From CAHJWO01 sp964245885 (GTDB lineage Bacteria > Verrucomicrobiota > Verrucomicrobiia > Chthoniobacterales > SZAS-18): 44,083 nucleotides of DNA. Positions within the stretch are counted from its first letter, which is position 1. Each line of letters opens with the position of its first letter. This document shows, piece after piece, positions 24,386 to 32,518 of this stretch. The position numbers and the translations under genes were made by a program. Location of the stretch: contig CAXTOX010000017.1 of NCBI GenBank assembly GCA_964245885.1, forward strand, positions 1 through 44,083, written 5' to 3'. The notes under the pieces were generated by a model, which was given only the letters and a program-made list of their open reading frames with translations, was not told where the DNA came from and did not search any database.

Positions 24386-25627
24386 TTAGAAATGACTGCC
24401 TTCGGGAAGTTCGACGTAGTCCAAGTCGACGCCGTACGTCTCACGCAGCCCCAGGAGCGCGAGAAAAGCAACCGGGAATAAGAGCATCCCGGTGATGGCA
24501 GCGGCGTGCAGGGGCGTCTGCGAGCCCTTCAGGGCGACGTAAACCCAACTCATCGGGATCAGCGAACCGCGCACGAAGTTCGGCACGGTCGTAGCCACGG
24601 TGGCGCGCAGGTTGGTGCCGAACTGCTCGGCCGCGATGGTGGCGAACACCGCCCAGTATCCCAGACCGACGCCCATCCCGAAGATGATGGCGTAAAAGGC
24701 GGCGGCGCTGCGCCCATAAGCCAGGAAGTACATCGTGAGAAAGATCACGCTGGCCACCAGGCCGAACACCACCACCAGCTTGCGGGAACGGAGCACCTGG
24801 CTCAGCGTTCCCGTCAGGAAGTCGCCCACGGTCAGACCCAGGTAGGTCCACAGCACACCGTCGCCCGCCGTCACCGTGCCCTGGATGTTGAGTTCGGTTG
24901 CGAACTCCGGACAATAAGCCACCACGATGCCGACGCCGTACCAGAGCGGTAGGCCGATCAGGATGCAGCACAGATAGCGGCGGAACCGGCTGAAGTTGGT
25001 GAAAAGGCTCAGGAAATCGCCGCGCCGGACCTCGTCATATTCCTGCGCGCGCTGGAACATGCCCGATTCGGCGACGCCGATCCGCAGGGTCAGCAACGCG
25101 AAACCCAGGCACCCGCCGACCATGTAGGCCACGCGCCAGTCGAGGTGCTTGGCGACCAGGCTCCCCGCGACCGCGCCGAACACCCCGACCGTGGCGATGA
25201 TCATGGTGCCGTAGCCGCGCAGGTCGCGGGGAAGGATTTCGGAGACCAGCGCGACGCTGCCGCCGAGTTCTCCCGCGAGGCCGATGCCGGCCAGCAAGCG
25301 CCAGAAGGCGTACGCCGCGAACGAGTGGACGAAGGCGTTGGCGAGCGTGGCCGCCGAGTACAGCGCGATGGAGCCGAAGAGCAGCAGCCGGCGGCCTTTT
25401 TTGTCCCCGAGGATGCCCCAAAGGATGCCGCCGAGGAGCATGCCGGCCATCTGCCAGTTGAGCAACAGCGGACCCACGCCGCCGGGCGACAGGCCGAGCG
25501 ATTGCAGGCTCGGGACGCGCACGATGTTGAAGAGCAGCAGGTCGTAGATGTCCACGAAGTACCCCAGCGCGCCGACGAGCACGGCAGGCTGGAGGAGCAG
25601 GCGGACCTTGGACGGAGCGGCGTTCAC
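24386..25627 (-). CDS. MFS transporter
   Basis: A 413-residue inner-membrane protein with about twelve hydrophobic helices. The loop 2-3 motif is GILGDKKGRRLLLFG and the helix-4 region reads FWRLLAGIGLAGELGGSVAL, both typical of metabolite:H+ symporters of the major facilitator superfamily. A soluble loop (about 195-215) separates the two halves. The substrate is unknown. Because it precedes a nucleotidyltransferase gene by 8 bases, a sugar or sugar acid is possible, but this is weak evidence. Confidence 0.88.
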   Translation of the reverse strand: MNAAPSKVRLLLQPAVLVGALGYFVDIYDLLLFNIVRVPSLQSLGLSPGGVGPLLLNWQMAGMLLGGILWGILGDKKGRRLLLFGSIALYSAATLANAFVHSFAAYAFWRLLAGIGLAGELGGSVALVSEILPRDLRGYGTMIIATVGVFGAVAGSLVAKHLDWRVAYMVGGCLGFALLTLRIGVAESGMFQRAQEYDEVRRGDFLSLFTNFSRFRRYLCCILIGLPLWYGVGIVVAYCPEFATELNIQGTVTAGDGVLWTYLGLTVGDFLTGTLSQVLRSRKLVVVFGLVASVIFLTMYFLAYGRSAAAFYAIIFGMGVGLGYWAVFATIAAEQFGTNLRATVATTVPNFVRGSLIPMSWVYVALKGSQTPLHAAAITGMLLFPVAFLALLGLRETYGVDLDYVELPEGSHF

Positions 25628-25685
25628 GGGGAAAGCGGCAGATTAAAAAAGCCTTGGCAAAATGTACAGCGCCGACCGTGCCCGT

Positions 25686-25713
25686 TTGAGCGGTGGCGCA
25701 AAGCGGGTAGATT
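25686..25713 (+). promoter_or_regulatory. Promoter for mqnD with very short leader
   Basis: TTGAGC (25686-25691), a 16-base spacer and TAGATT (25708-25713). The predicted start near 25720 is within a few bases of the ATG at 25723, and there is no Shine-Dalgarno sequence, so the mRNA is probably leaderless, as proposed for UBact. Confidence 0.5.
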
Positions 25714-25722
25714 GCCGGTGTA

Positions 25723-26610
25723 ATGTCCACGAACCGCCCCAAAGTCATCACCCTTGGCCATTCGCCCGACCCGGACGACGCCTTCATGTTCTACGCGCTC
25801 GCGGCGCACAAGATCGACACCCGCGGCTACGAGTTCGAGCACACGCTCCAGGACATTGAAACGCTCAATCAGCGCGCGATGCGCGGGGAGCTGCACCTGT
25901 CGGCCATCTCTTTCGGCGCGGCTGCCTACGTGCTCGACAAGTATTGCCTGCTGCCCAACGGCGCGAGCATGGGCGACGGCTACGGCCCCATGGTCATCGC
26001 GGATGCCAAGCGCGGCGACATTCCCCAGGCGGTGCGCGAGGGCGATCAAGCGGCGGTCATCGAGTGGTTAAAGCCCCGCAAGATCGCGGTGCCCGGCTTG
26101 AAGACGAGCGCGTTTTTGTCGTTGCGCCTCTACATGGCGGACTTCGAATACATCGAGGTACCGTTCGACGAGATCTTTGACGCGGTCCAGACCGGCAAGG
26201 CGGACGCCGGGCTGATCATCCACGAAGGCCAGCTCACGTACGCGCGGGATGGATTCACCAAGATCGTTGACCTCGGCGAGTGGTGGAAGAACAAAACCGG
26301 CCTGCCGCTGCCCTTGGGCGGGAACATCGTGCGCAAGGACCTGGACCCGGAGGTGCGGCGAGATATCTCCCAGATCATGCGCGAGAGCATCGACTACGGC
26401 CTCGCGCACCGCGCGGATGCCGTGGCGCATTCCATGCCGCTGGCGCGCGGTCTTGACGTGCCTCTGGCCGACCGGTTCATCGGCATGTACGTCAACGACT
26501 ACACGCGCGACTACGGCGACATTGGCCGCCGGGCGATCCATGAGTTCCTTGGCGCGGCGAGCGAGCACGGGTTCATCCCCGCGCCGGTGGAATTGGAGTT
26601 CGTGGAGTAA
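25723..26610 (+). CDS. mqnD: 1,4-dihydroxy-6-naphthoate synthase (futalosine pathway)
   Basis: MqnD converts cyclic dehypoxanthine futalosine to 1,4-dihydroxy-6-naphthoate in the futalosine route to menaquinone; 295 residues, the usual size. The periplasmic-binding-protein-like fold begins with VITLGHSPDPDDAFMFYALA, the signature that distinguishes MqnD from MqnA. Other blocks: RGELHLSAISFGAAAYVLDK, DAGLIIHEGQLTY and GLPLPLGGNIVRKDLDPE. Its presence implies that this organism makes menaquinone by the futalosine pathway; no other mqn gene is in the window except possibly the UbiA-type prenyltransferase at 6579-7502. Monocistronic, followed by a palindromic repeat cluster. Confidence 0.93.
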   Translation: MSTNRPKVITLGHSPDPDDAFMFYALAAHKIDTRGYEFEHTLQDIETLNQRAMRGELHLSAISFGAAAYVLDKYCLLPNGASMGDGYGPMVIADAKRGDIPQAVREGDQAAVIEWLKPRKIAVPGLKTSAFLSLRLYMADFEYIEVPFDEIFDAVQTGKADAGLIIHEGQLTYARDGFTKIVDLGEWWKNKTGLPLPLGGNIVRKDLDPEVRRDISQIMRESIDYGLAHRADAVAHSMPLARGLDVPLADRFIGMYVNDYTRDYGDIGRRAIHEFLGAASEHGFIPAPVELEFVE

Positions 26611-26636
26611 AATCTGTCCGTGAGCTTCTTTCGGTA

Positions 26637-26846
26637 GCCCCGGCAGGGGCGTAAGATTTTAGCCCACGGCGTGAGCCATGGGCTCGTCAGGTCAAGGGTT
26701 GCAGCCCCGGCAGGGGCGTAAGAGTAGACGGTCGCTCAGTCCCGTAGGTAGACTGCTTTTCTTACGCCCCTGCCGGGGCTTTTTACATGAGGGGCCTTAA
26801 CCCACGGCTTACGCCATGGGCTAAAATCTTACGCCCCTGCCGGGGC
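26637..26846. repeat. Compound palindromic repeat cluster, copy 2
   Basis: Same architecture and length as the cluster at 12421-12630: four copies of GCCCCGGCAGGGGC at 26637-26650, 26704-26717, 26766-26779 and 26833-26846 (two forward, two inverted), and AGCCCACGGCGTGAGCC-like palindromes in the outer arms. The third unit is followed by TTTTT (26780-26784), so the inner stem could end transcription of mqnD. It again lies between convergent gene ends (26610 and 26894). Confidence 0.88.
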
Positions 26847-26893
26847 TGGAACGAAGGCGGACTGCCCGGAAGAAGCACGGTAGTCGACGCGTC

Positions 26894-28984
26894 TCAGAAA
26901 TGCACCGCCACGCCGCCGAAGATCCCACGCTCCAGCGCCGGGTATCCGTACACCTCGAAGTACGTGGTGTTGGTGAGGTTCTCCACCCGCCCGTAGAGGT
27001 GCAGGTGGTCGTTAATCCCGTAGTCAGCCGTGAGCCGGATGACCGTGTAACCTCCGAGGTCGAAATTCTGCGCGTTGCCCAGCGCGTTGAACGTCACGTC
27101 CTCGCGCCCGTTGGCGACTTTGGCTTCCGCGCTGGTCGTCAGGTGCTTCAACGGTCCGGGCCAGCGGTACGCCACCCGGAAGAACGCCCCGTTGCGCGGA
27201 CGCCGGGGCAGGCGCGCGCCGGGTGCCAGGTTGCCGTACGTGCCGCTGGAGGTGTTGACCGCGTCCAGGTAGGTGTAGGTCGCGCGGAGTTGCAGGCCGT
27301 CGACTGGCTCCCACTCGGCGAAGATCTCCGCGCCTTCGGTGCGGGCGCTGCCGAGGTTGAGCGTGGCGAAGGTCACGCTGTTGAAGCCGATGACGTTCGA
27401 CAGGTCGTTGTGGAAATAGTTCGCGCCGAACCGCAGGCGGTTCCGGAACAAACCCTGCTCAAAGCCTGCGTCGTAGCCAAAGGTGCGCGCGGGATCAAGC
27501 CCGGCCGGGTTGGACGAGAAGATGCGGTCCTGCGGGTCGGGCGGGCTGAACCCGCTGGCCACGCTGGAACGGATCGTCGTGCCGGTCTGCGCGATGAGGT
27601 AGGAACCCGCGACGCGGTAAGTGCCCACGTCACCGAACAGGTTGAAGTGGTCGTACCGGCCCCCGGCGACGAAGAGGAGGTTCTTGATCGGGGTCAGCGA
27701 GATTTGCCCGAAGACGGCTTCGTTCGACGTGAAGTCCTTGATGTACGTTGCCTCCGGGCCGAAATCCTGCGAGATGAACGGACGCCGCTGGTTGACCAGG
27801 ACGTTTTCGTAGAACACGCCGGTGGTCAGCGTCAGCCAGCGGGTGAAGGCCACGTCGTTCTGGTAGTCCAACTGGTAGCGATAAAAAGTGCCGCGCGTCG
27901 GCCCGGTGAACGGGTCGGCGTCGTTGGGGTTGTTCACCTGCCGCTCCTTGTCGTATTCGAGGACGAGGTGATGGTGCCACCACCGGGTCAGTTGCCAGTC
28001 GAGGTTAGGGGCGTAGAGCTGGCGTTCGGTCAGGAGATTGTCGAGCGGGGCGGGGGCGAAGATCGTGTCGGGACTCGACGCGTCGGAGTACGAATAGAGG
28101 ACGAGCACACCGAGCCGAGGCGCCGAACCGCCGAAGGTGTCGAGCGTCAGCGCACGGGGCGCGAAGCCGACGTTCGCGACGACGGCGGTGTTGCGGTACT
28201 CGTTGTTGGGCCGTTCGTTGTCGGTGTCGAGCCGGCTGAAGCCCAGCGAGTAGTCGAAGACTCCAGGACCGTTGGAAACGACGTTTTTCCCATCCTTGCC
28301 ATCGCTCGGAGCCGCCGGGATCGGCAGGCCGACCGCTCCCGCCACGGCCAGACGCTCGCGGAAGGTCCCGAAATTGCCGCCTTCCGAAGAGGTATCGAAG
28401 GAGAAAGGATGTGCGGGGTCGAGGTCGTCACCCCGCCGGGTGAAAAGTTGGATCGTGCCCGCCGCCGCACGGGGACCGTAGAGCGTGCTCTGCGGGCCGC
28501 GTTCGATCTCGATGCGCCCGATGTTGTCGCCCGTGAGGTCGGAGAAATCGAACGCGCCCCCCAACCCCTGGTTGACCGGGATGCCGTCGATGAGCACCTG
28601 GGTTTGGTCGCTGTTCAAGCCGCGGGTGAAAACGCTCGTGATCTGCCCCGGTGCGCCGGACTGGGAAACCGAGATGCCCGGCACTTCGCGCAGTGCGTCC
28701 GCCACACGGTCGGTCTGTCGTTGTGCGAGATCCTCGGCGGTGATGACCGTCAGAGCGGCGGGGGACTGGTCTTCCGCAACCGGGGTGCGGGTGGCGGTGA
28801 TGACCAACCGGTCCGGGTCGCTCTGGGCCGAGCCGGACGGTTGGTCGGTCGCCGCTCCGGGCGGGACGGAGGAAGGGGCTTGCGCGTGGATCGGCAGCGG
28901 CGCGCCGAGCACGGGCAGCAGCAGCGCGGTGGCGAAGTGGACGGCGGTACGGACGCAGGACGGGCCTGCGAGGCGGGTTTTCAT
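26894..28984 (-). CDS. TonB-dependent outer-membrane receptor, BtuB-like
   Basis: A 696-residue outer-membrane beta-barrel receptor. A signal peptide (about 1-33) and a short Pro/Ser-rich region lead to a TonB-box-like stretch (DRLVITATRTPVAED). The plug domain (about 70-185) contains LTVITAEDLAQRQTD, LREVPGISVSQSGAPGQI, FTRGLNSDQTQVLIDGIPVN and IEIERGPQSTLYGPRAAAGT. The barrel ends in the aromatic residue of VAVHF, as expected for BAM-dependent insertion. The closest recognisable subgroup is BtuB-like, which suggests uptake of a cobalamin-type or similar large ligand, but no cobalamin riboswitch was found upstream, so the substrate stays open. Starts at the ATG at 28984. Confidence 0.9.
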   Translation of the reverse strand: MKTRLAGPSCVRTAVHFATALLLPVLGAPLPIHAQAPSSVPPGAATDQPSGSAQSDPDRLVITATRTPVAEDQSPAALTVITAEDLAQRQTDRVADALREVPGISVSQSGAPGQITSVFTRGLNSDQTQVLIDGIPVNQGLGGAFDFSDLTGDNIGRIEIERGPQSTLYGPRAAAGTIQLFTRRGDDLDPAHPFSFDTSSEGGNFGTFRERLAVAGAVGLPIPAAPSDGKDGKNVVSNGPGVFDYSLGFSRLDTDNERPNNEYRNTAVVANVGFAPRALTLDTFGGSAPRLGVLVLYSYSDASSPDTIFAPAPLDNLLTERQLYAPNLDWQLTRWWHHHLVLEYDKERQVNNPNDADPFTGPTRGTFYRYQLDYQNDVAFTRWLTLTTGVFYENVLVNQRRPFISQDFGPEATYIKDFTSNEAVFGQISLTPIKNLLFVAGGRYDHFNLFGDVGTYRVAGSYLIAQTGTTIRSSVASGFSPPDPQDRIFSSNPAGLDPARTFGYDAGFEQGLFRNRLRFGANYFHNDLSNVIGFNSVTFATLNLGSARTEGAEIFAEWEPVDGLQLRATYTYLDAVNTSSGTYGNLAPGARLPRRPRNGAFFRVAYRWPGPLKHLTTSAEAKVANGREDVTFNALGNAQNFDLGGYTVIRLTADYGINDHLHLYGRVENLTNTTYFEVYGYPALERGIFGGVAVHF

Positions 28985-29376
28985 GGGTCGAAAGTCTCTG
29001 ACGAACGCGAGAGAACACCCGCACCGGCCGCGCCACCGGCCCTGCCGTCACGATCCCCGAGGGAAACGACGGCAAGCGACGGTCGGCCTCCGTCCGTTTT
29101 CACCCTGCCTCGCGGGCGGAATTGATTTGCGGGAACGTCCAGGGCCGGGGATGAACTCGTCACCTTCCGGCCGCGGGCAATTTCTCTGTGCGGTCGTTTC
29201 TAGTCTGCAAAGGACAAGGCCCCGTTGTAGTCCGCGGGCGGTGTGAATGCAAAGGCATTTGTGGCCGTCCGGATGCGGACGCCCGTTACAGCGAGCGGCC
29301 CACGCGAACGTGACGCGGTCCGGCCTTCTGCCGGGAAGCTGCACGAGAGCAGTTGACGCGTCGTTTCTTTCAACCG
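28985..29376. promoter_or_regulatory. Divergent intergenic region with structured leader of the TonB receptor
   Basis: A 392-base region between the receptor (leftward) and the histidine kinase (rightward). In the receptor leader, CTTGCCGTC (29076-29068) pairs with GACGGCAGG (29049-29041) with one G-T pair, and an inner TCCC/GGGA stem extends it. A second hairpin, GACGG/CCGTC (29094-29090 with 29082-29078), lies directly upstream. The pair resembles a regulatory leader, but the conserved boxes of the cobalamin riboswitch are missing and I recognise no family. No convincing promoter was found for either gene. Confidence 0.4.
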
Positions 29377-30402
29377 ATGGCTTCCTTGATGATGTCGGCA
29401 TCCACGCTCGTGATCGGCCTCTCCGCCGCCGTGTCGGCGGCGCTGCTCGGGCGGGGAGCGTACGTGCTTTGGAGGTCGCTTTCAGGCAGGCGGGCGCGCG
29501 GTGTTCCGGACCTCACGGAAGACGAGCGGAGCGAATGGCAAGCGATGCGTCGTGCGCACACGCTCCTGCAAGTACAGTTGCGCCAGACGCAAGCCCGCGC
29601 CGCCGAGACGGAACACGAACTCGTCGCGCTGGCTTATTCGGTTTCCCACGATCTCCGTGCGCCGTTGCGCGGGATCGACGGCTTCTCGCAGGCTCTGATC
29701 GAGGATTACGGCCAACGACTTGACGCGACGGCACAGGATTACCTGCGCCGCGTGCGCGCGAACGCCTTGCACTTGGGCGCGCTGCTCGACGACCTGCTCT
29801 CGCTGTCGCGTCTGGCGCGGGCTTCGTTTCGCGTGGAGCCGTTGGACGTGAGCGCGCTGGCGCACGAGATCGCGCGCGACCTGACGGCGAGCGAACCCCT
29901 CCGGCCGGTGAGTTGGGAGATCCCGGCCAACGTGGTCGCGGTCGCTGACCGCGCGTTGCTCGCGGAAGCCCTGCGGCAGTTGTTCGCCAACGCGTGGAAG
30001 TTCACGGCACCGCGTGACCAGGCGCAGATTTCGCTCTGCGTGCTGCCGCCGGACCCGGGGCACCCGGCGGGTGCGGTGTACCAGGTGCGCGACAACGGGG
30101 TGGGTTTCGACATGCAATACGCCGGCCGGCTTTTCGGAGCGTTCCAACGGATGCACACCGCCGAGGAGTTCCCGGCCGGCCGCGGCATCGGCTTGGCCAT
30201 GGTGCAGAGGATCGTGCACCGGCACGGCGGCGTGGTGTGGGCCGAGGCGTCGCCGGAACACGGAGCACGGTTTTCCTTCACGCTCGAAGGTGTCTTCACC
30301 CAGGCCGAAGCGGATGGATTCCGACTTAGAGATGCGGTGGGGCCGGTATCGGCGAGAACTGGCGTGGAGGATGCCGCTCTTCCCAAGACGACCACCGTAT
30401 GA
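29377..30402 (+). CDS. Membrane-anchored sensor histidine kinase, phytochrome-kinase type
   Basis: A 341-residue kinase. One N-terminal membrane segment (TLVIGLSAAVSAALLG, about 8-25) and a coiled coil (about 50-80) lead to the dimerisation/phosphoacceptor domain with His91 in YSVSHDLRAPLRGIDGF. The ATP-binding domain follows: N box FANAWKFTA, G1 box VRDNGVGFDM, FGAFQRMH and G2 box GRGIGLAMV. No sensory domain is visible. The kinase core is of the type that pairs with Rcp1-like single-domain response regulators, and such a gene does start inside its stop codon (ATGA overlap at 30399-30402) but is truncated. The ATG at 29377 is preferred to the TTG at 29353; 29389 is also possible. Confidence 0.87.
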   Translation: MASLMMSASTLVIGLSAAVSAALLGRGAYVLWRSLSGRRARGVPDLTEDERSEWQAMRRAHTLLQVQLRQTQARAAETEHELVALAYSVSHDLRAPLRGIDGFSQALIEDYGQRLDATAQDYLRRVRANALHLGALLDDLLSLSRLARASFRVEPLDVSALAHEIARDLTASEPLRPVSWEIPANVVAVADRALLAEALRQLFANAWKFTAPRDQAQISLCVLPPDPGHPAGAVYQVRDNGVGFDMQYAGRLFGAFQRMHTAEEFPAGRGIGLAMVQRIVHRHGGVVWAEASPEHGARFSFTLEGVFTQAEADGFRLRDAVGPVSARTGVEDAALPKTTTV

Positions 30403-30554
30403 GCGCCGCCACCGATCCCGCTCCCGTGAGCCTGTCGGGAAGATTCATCCTGCTGGTGGAGGATCGTTCCGACGACGAGGCGCTGACGTTGCGCGCACGC
30501 TCACGCAACGGCATCCGCCGTGAGCACGCTCACTCCATGATCTCCCGCGCGTAG
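30399..30554 (+). pseudogene. Truncated Rcp1-like response regulator (receiver domain fragment)
   Basis: The ATG overlaps the kinase stop (ATGA), the classic arrangement for a coupled kinase-regulator pair. The frame gives MSAATDPAPVSLSGRFILLV then EDRSDDEALTLRARSRNGI, which matches the start of Rcp1-like receiver domains, including the acidic pocket. After about 38 residues the similarity ends and the frame stops at 30552-30554, inside the 3' end of the convergent gene. The phosphoacceptor Asp, the Thr/Ser and the Lys are all absent, so it cannot be phosphorylated. Loss of about 100 codons by deletion next to the 30530-32062 gene is the simplest explanation. Confidence 0.82.
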
Positions 30555-32062
30555 ACGTTCAGCGTGCCGTCCGGCGTCGCCAGGATGCGGGTGATCAGGA
30601 ACGGGCGTTGCTCGTCCCGGTTGATCTCGCTGCCCTGCGCTGGCAGGGGACGGTCGGCAGGATATTCCACGATGATGCGGACGTTGTTCTCGGCGTTGGA
30701 GCGCAGGACCGCGTTTTTGATGCCGAGGTTCTTGTTTTCGCCCACGGCCCGCACGGTGAACTCTCCCCCGAGGTAGACGGTCGCCCCGTTGAGTCCGCCG
30801 CGCTCGTGGAACGCGGTCAACTCACCCGTCCGCAGGTGCTCGCCGCCGGGTTCCTGGCCGGGCGCATAGGTCCGCCAATTCTTGGTTTTGTCCACCACGG
30901 CGGTGGGGCTGGGCGCGCCGGCCGGCGGACTGCCCGCGGACGGTGCCTGGAGGAAGGGTTGGAGGGAAACTCCGCCGTCCGCCGTCGCTTTGACCGCCAA
31001 CGCCGGGGTGGGAGCGATGGCGACCGCCTTAGGCACGGGTGTGTCGTTCTTCGCCACGAGCACGGGGGTGGGCGACGCACCCGCTACGGGTTTCTTGCCC
31101 GCCGGGATTGCTTTCGAGGGAGATGGGCTCGCCTGCGCCACCAGGACGGTTGGAGCAGGGGTGGCGGTCGGAACAGGCGCAGGCGTCGGGTCCACGCCCT
31201 TCAGCACCGTTTCGGGCTTCTTTTCCGCGTCCCGGTAACTGGCCAGCGGACCGAACCCAGTGTGCGTACGGAAGTTGACGTAAGCCTCGTCTGCCTGCGT
31301 GTAGCGCGCACCCTGGATCAGCGGCCAACCGGTGGCGACGTTGAGTTCGGTAGGTGGTTCGAGGCTGAAGCCGCCGTCCGGACCCTTGAGGACGTACGAA
31401 CCATAGTTCAGCGGCACGACGGTGAGTTGCAGGCGGCCGCTGTCGAGCTTGGTGGCATGGAGCACGGCACTCAGTTCGTAGGTGCGCCGCAGTTCGATGT
31501 CCATGCCGGTCTGAAGGTTGCGCTTGATGATGGGCGCGACCTTCGCGGGAGCGCAGTAAAGATGCTCGATGAGCAGCTTCGGGTAATCGGCCGCCACCGC
31601 CAGAGTGACGACGCCGGAGGTCACGAAGTCCTTCGGACCCAGTTCGTACGAGTCGAGGATGGTGAAGCGACCGGTGACGTAGGGAACCTGTTCGTTGGCC
31701 GCCGCGTAGTTGCGCAGGTAGCTGCGTTCGAGTTCCGCGTTGAGCTTGCGCAGGGCCGACGGCGACAGCGAGTTAAACTTGTTGTAAATCTTCTCCGGCC
31801 CCAGGAACTCGCCCTTCGGCGGCTCCTGCACCTTGAAGCGCGCCGGCAGGTCGATCTTTTTGATTTTGCGCAGAATTTTGTAGCTCAGCGGAATTTCGGG
31901 CCGGCTAAACACGAGATAGCTGCCGATCCAGCACGCCATGCTGAAGCCCGTGAGCAGCAGCAGGAGCACCGTCCACAGGAACAGGTGGCTGTTCTGCTTC
32001 GGCGCGTCGTACTCGACGGGCGTGCGCAGAAAATCTTCGGTGATGGGTGGGGGCGGCTTCAT
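30530..32062 (-). CDS. Single-pass membrane protein with Pro/Ala-rich linker, unknown function
   Basis: A 510-residue protein of unrecognised family. A short cytosolic N terminus (1-25, MKPPPPITEDFLRTPVEYDA) precedes one membrane segment (about 27-51, LFLWTVLLLLLTGFSMACWI) and a periplasmic region. Residues 60-285 look globular (for example VTGRFTILDSYELGPKDFVT). Residues about 288-395 are a low-complexity Pro/Ala/Thr/Val linker with repeated P-T-P/A-P-T motifs, and the last 110 residues form a second globular part. It follows the Fe-S protein gene by 24 bases, so it is probably in the same transcript. Its 3' end is overlapped by the truncated response regulator. Confidence 0.78.
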   Translation of the reverse strand: MKPPPPITEDFLRTPVEYDAPKQNSHLFLWTVLLLLLTGFSMACWIGSYLVFSRPEIPLSYKILRKIKKIDLPARFKVQEPPKGEFLGPEKIYNKFNSLSPSALRKLNAELERSYLRNYAAANEQVPYVTGRFTILDSYELGPKDFVTSGVVTLAVAADYPKLLIEHLYCAPAKVAPIIKRNLQTGMDIELRRTYELSAVLHATKLDSGRLQLTVVPLNYGSYVLKGPDGGFSLEPPTELNVATGWPLIQGARYTQADEAYVNFRTHTGFGPLASYRDAEKKPETVLKGVDPTPAPVPTATPAPTVLVAQASPSPSKAIPAGKKPVAGASPTPVLVAKNDTPVPKAVAIAPTPALAVKATADGGVSLQPFLQAPSAGSPPAGAPSPTAVVDKTKNWRTYAPGQEPGGEHLRTGELTAFHERGGLNGATVYLGGEFTVRAVGENKNLGIKNAVLRSNAENNVRIIVEYPADRPLPAQGSEINRDEQRPFLITRILATPDGTLNVYAREIME

Positions 32063-32086
32063 CGGGCCGTCTGCGCGCGTGTCCGG

Positions 32087-32440
32087 TCAGGCGGTTTGCG
32101 CAGCCGCGTTCTGTTCCGGCTCGAACGACGTGCCGCAGCCGCAGGTGCGCCGGGCGTTCGGGTTCTGGATGCGGAATCCGGTGCCGGTCAGATCGTCGCA
32201 GTAGTCGACCGTCGCGCCGCGCAGGAAACCGAGGCTCTCGCCATCGACGAGCACGCGCACGCCGTCGCGTTCGACGATCTCGTCGCCGGCTTTGGGCTCG
32301 TCGAAGCTCATGCCGTACTGGAGTCCCGAGCAGCCTCCTTTGTCGATGAAGATGCGCAGGCCGGCTCCGGCGGATACGTCGGCGTGGTCGGCGAGGAGGG
32401 TGCGGAGGTGTTTGACGGCGTTGTCTGTAATCGTCATCAT
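32087..32440 (-). CDS. A-type iron-sulfur cluster carrier (IscA/ErpA/HesB family)
   Basis: A 117-residue protein that carries [2Fe-2S]/[4Fe-4S] clusters from a scaffold to apoproteins. The three cluster-binding cysteines are present: Cys37 in IDKGGCSGLQY and Cys100/Cys102 in RRTCGCGTSF. The conserved IQNPNA precedes the CGC motif. The ATG at 32440 is followed at once by another (32437); the longer frame from 32473 runs into the promoter. The IscA, ErpA or SufA subtype cannot be fixed by sequence alone. Divergent from mutL, with 78 bases between the starts. Confidence 0.92.
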   Translation of the reverse strand: MMTITDNAVKHLRTLLADHADVSAGAGLRIFIDKGGCSGLQYGMSFDEPKAGDEIVERDGVRVLVDGESLGFLRGATVDYCDDLTGTGFRIQNPNARRTCGCGTSFEPEQNAAAQTA

Positions 32441-32463
32441 GGTACGGAGCGTGTTTTCCGGTA

Positions 32464-32492
32464 AGTTTAGCACGGGCTGAAGTCAAAACCAA
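32464..32492 (-). promoter_or_regulatory. Candidate promoter for the A-type Fe-S carrier gene
   Basis: On the minus strand TTGGTT (32492-32487) and TAAACT (32469-32464) are 17 bases apart, with the start codon 24 bases downstream of the -10 box. The spacing is ideal, but both hexamers are only moderate matches. Confidence 0.4.
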
Positions 32493-32518
32493 ACGCCCCG
32501 CCCCGTTTCCGTCCATCC

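Noticed and set aside
26637..26846. CRISPR array
   Set aside because: Units are palindromic, alternate in orientation, number only four and are spaced irregularly; no cas gene is present.
26900..29125. 741-codon open frame on the plus strand
   Set aside because: Antisense to the TonB-dependent receptor; no recognisable domain.
28985..29260. Cobalamin riboswitch upstream of the BtuB-like receptor
   Set aside because: The conserved GGGAA, CCGCAACTGT-like and B12-box sequences are not found on the receptor strand; only two hairpins remain.
30608..32464. 618-codon open frame on the plus strand
   Set aside because: Antisense to the one-pass membrane protein and the Fe-S carrier; no motif.
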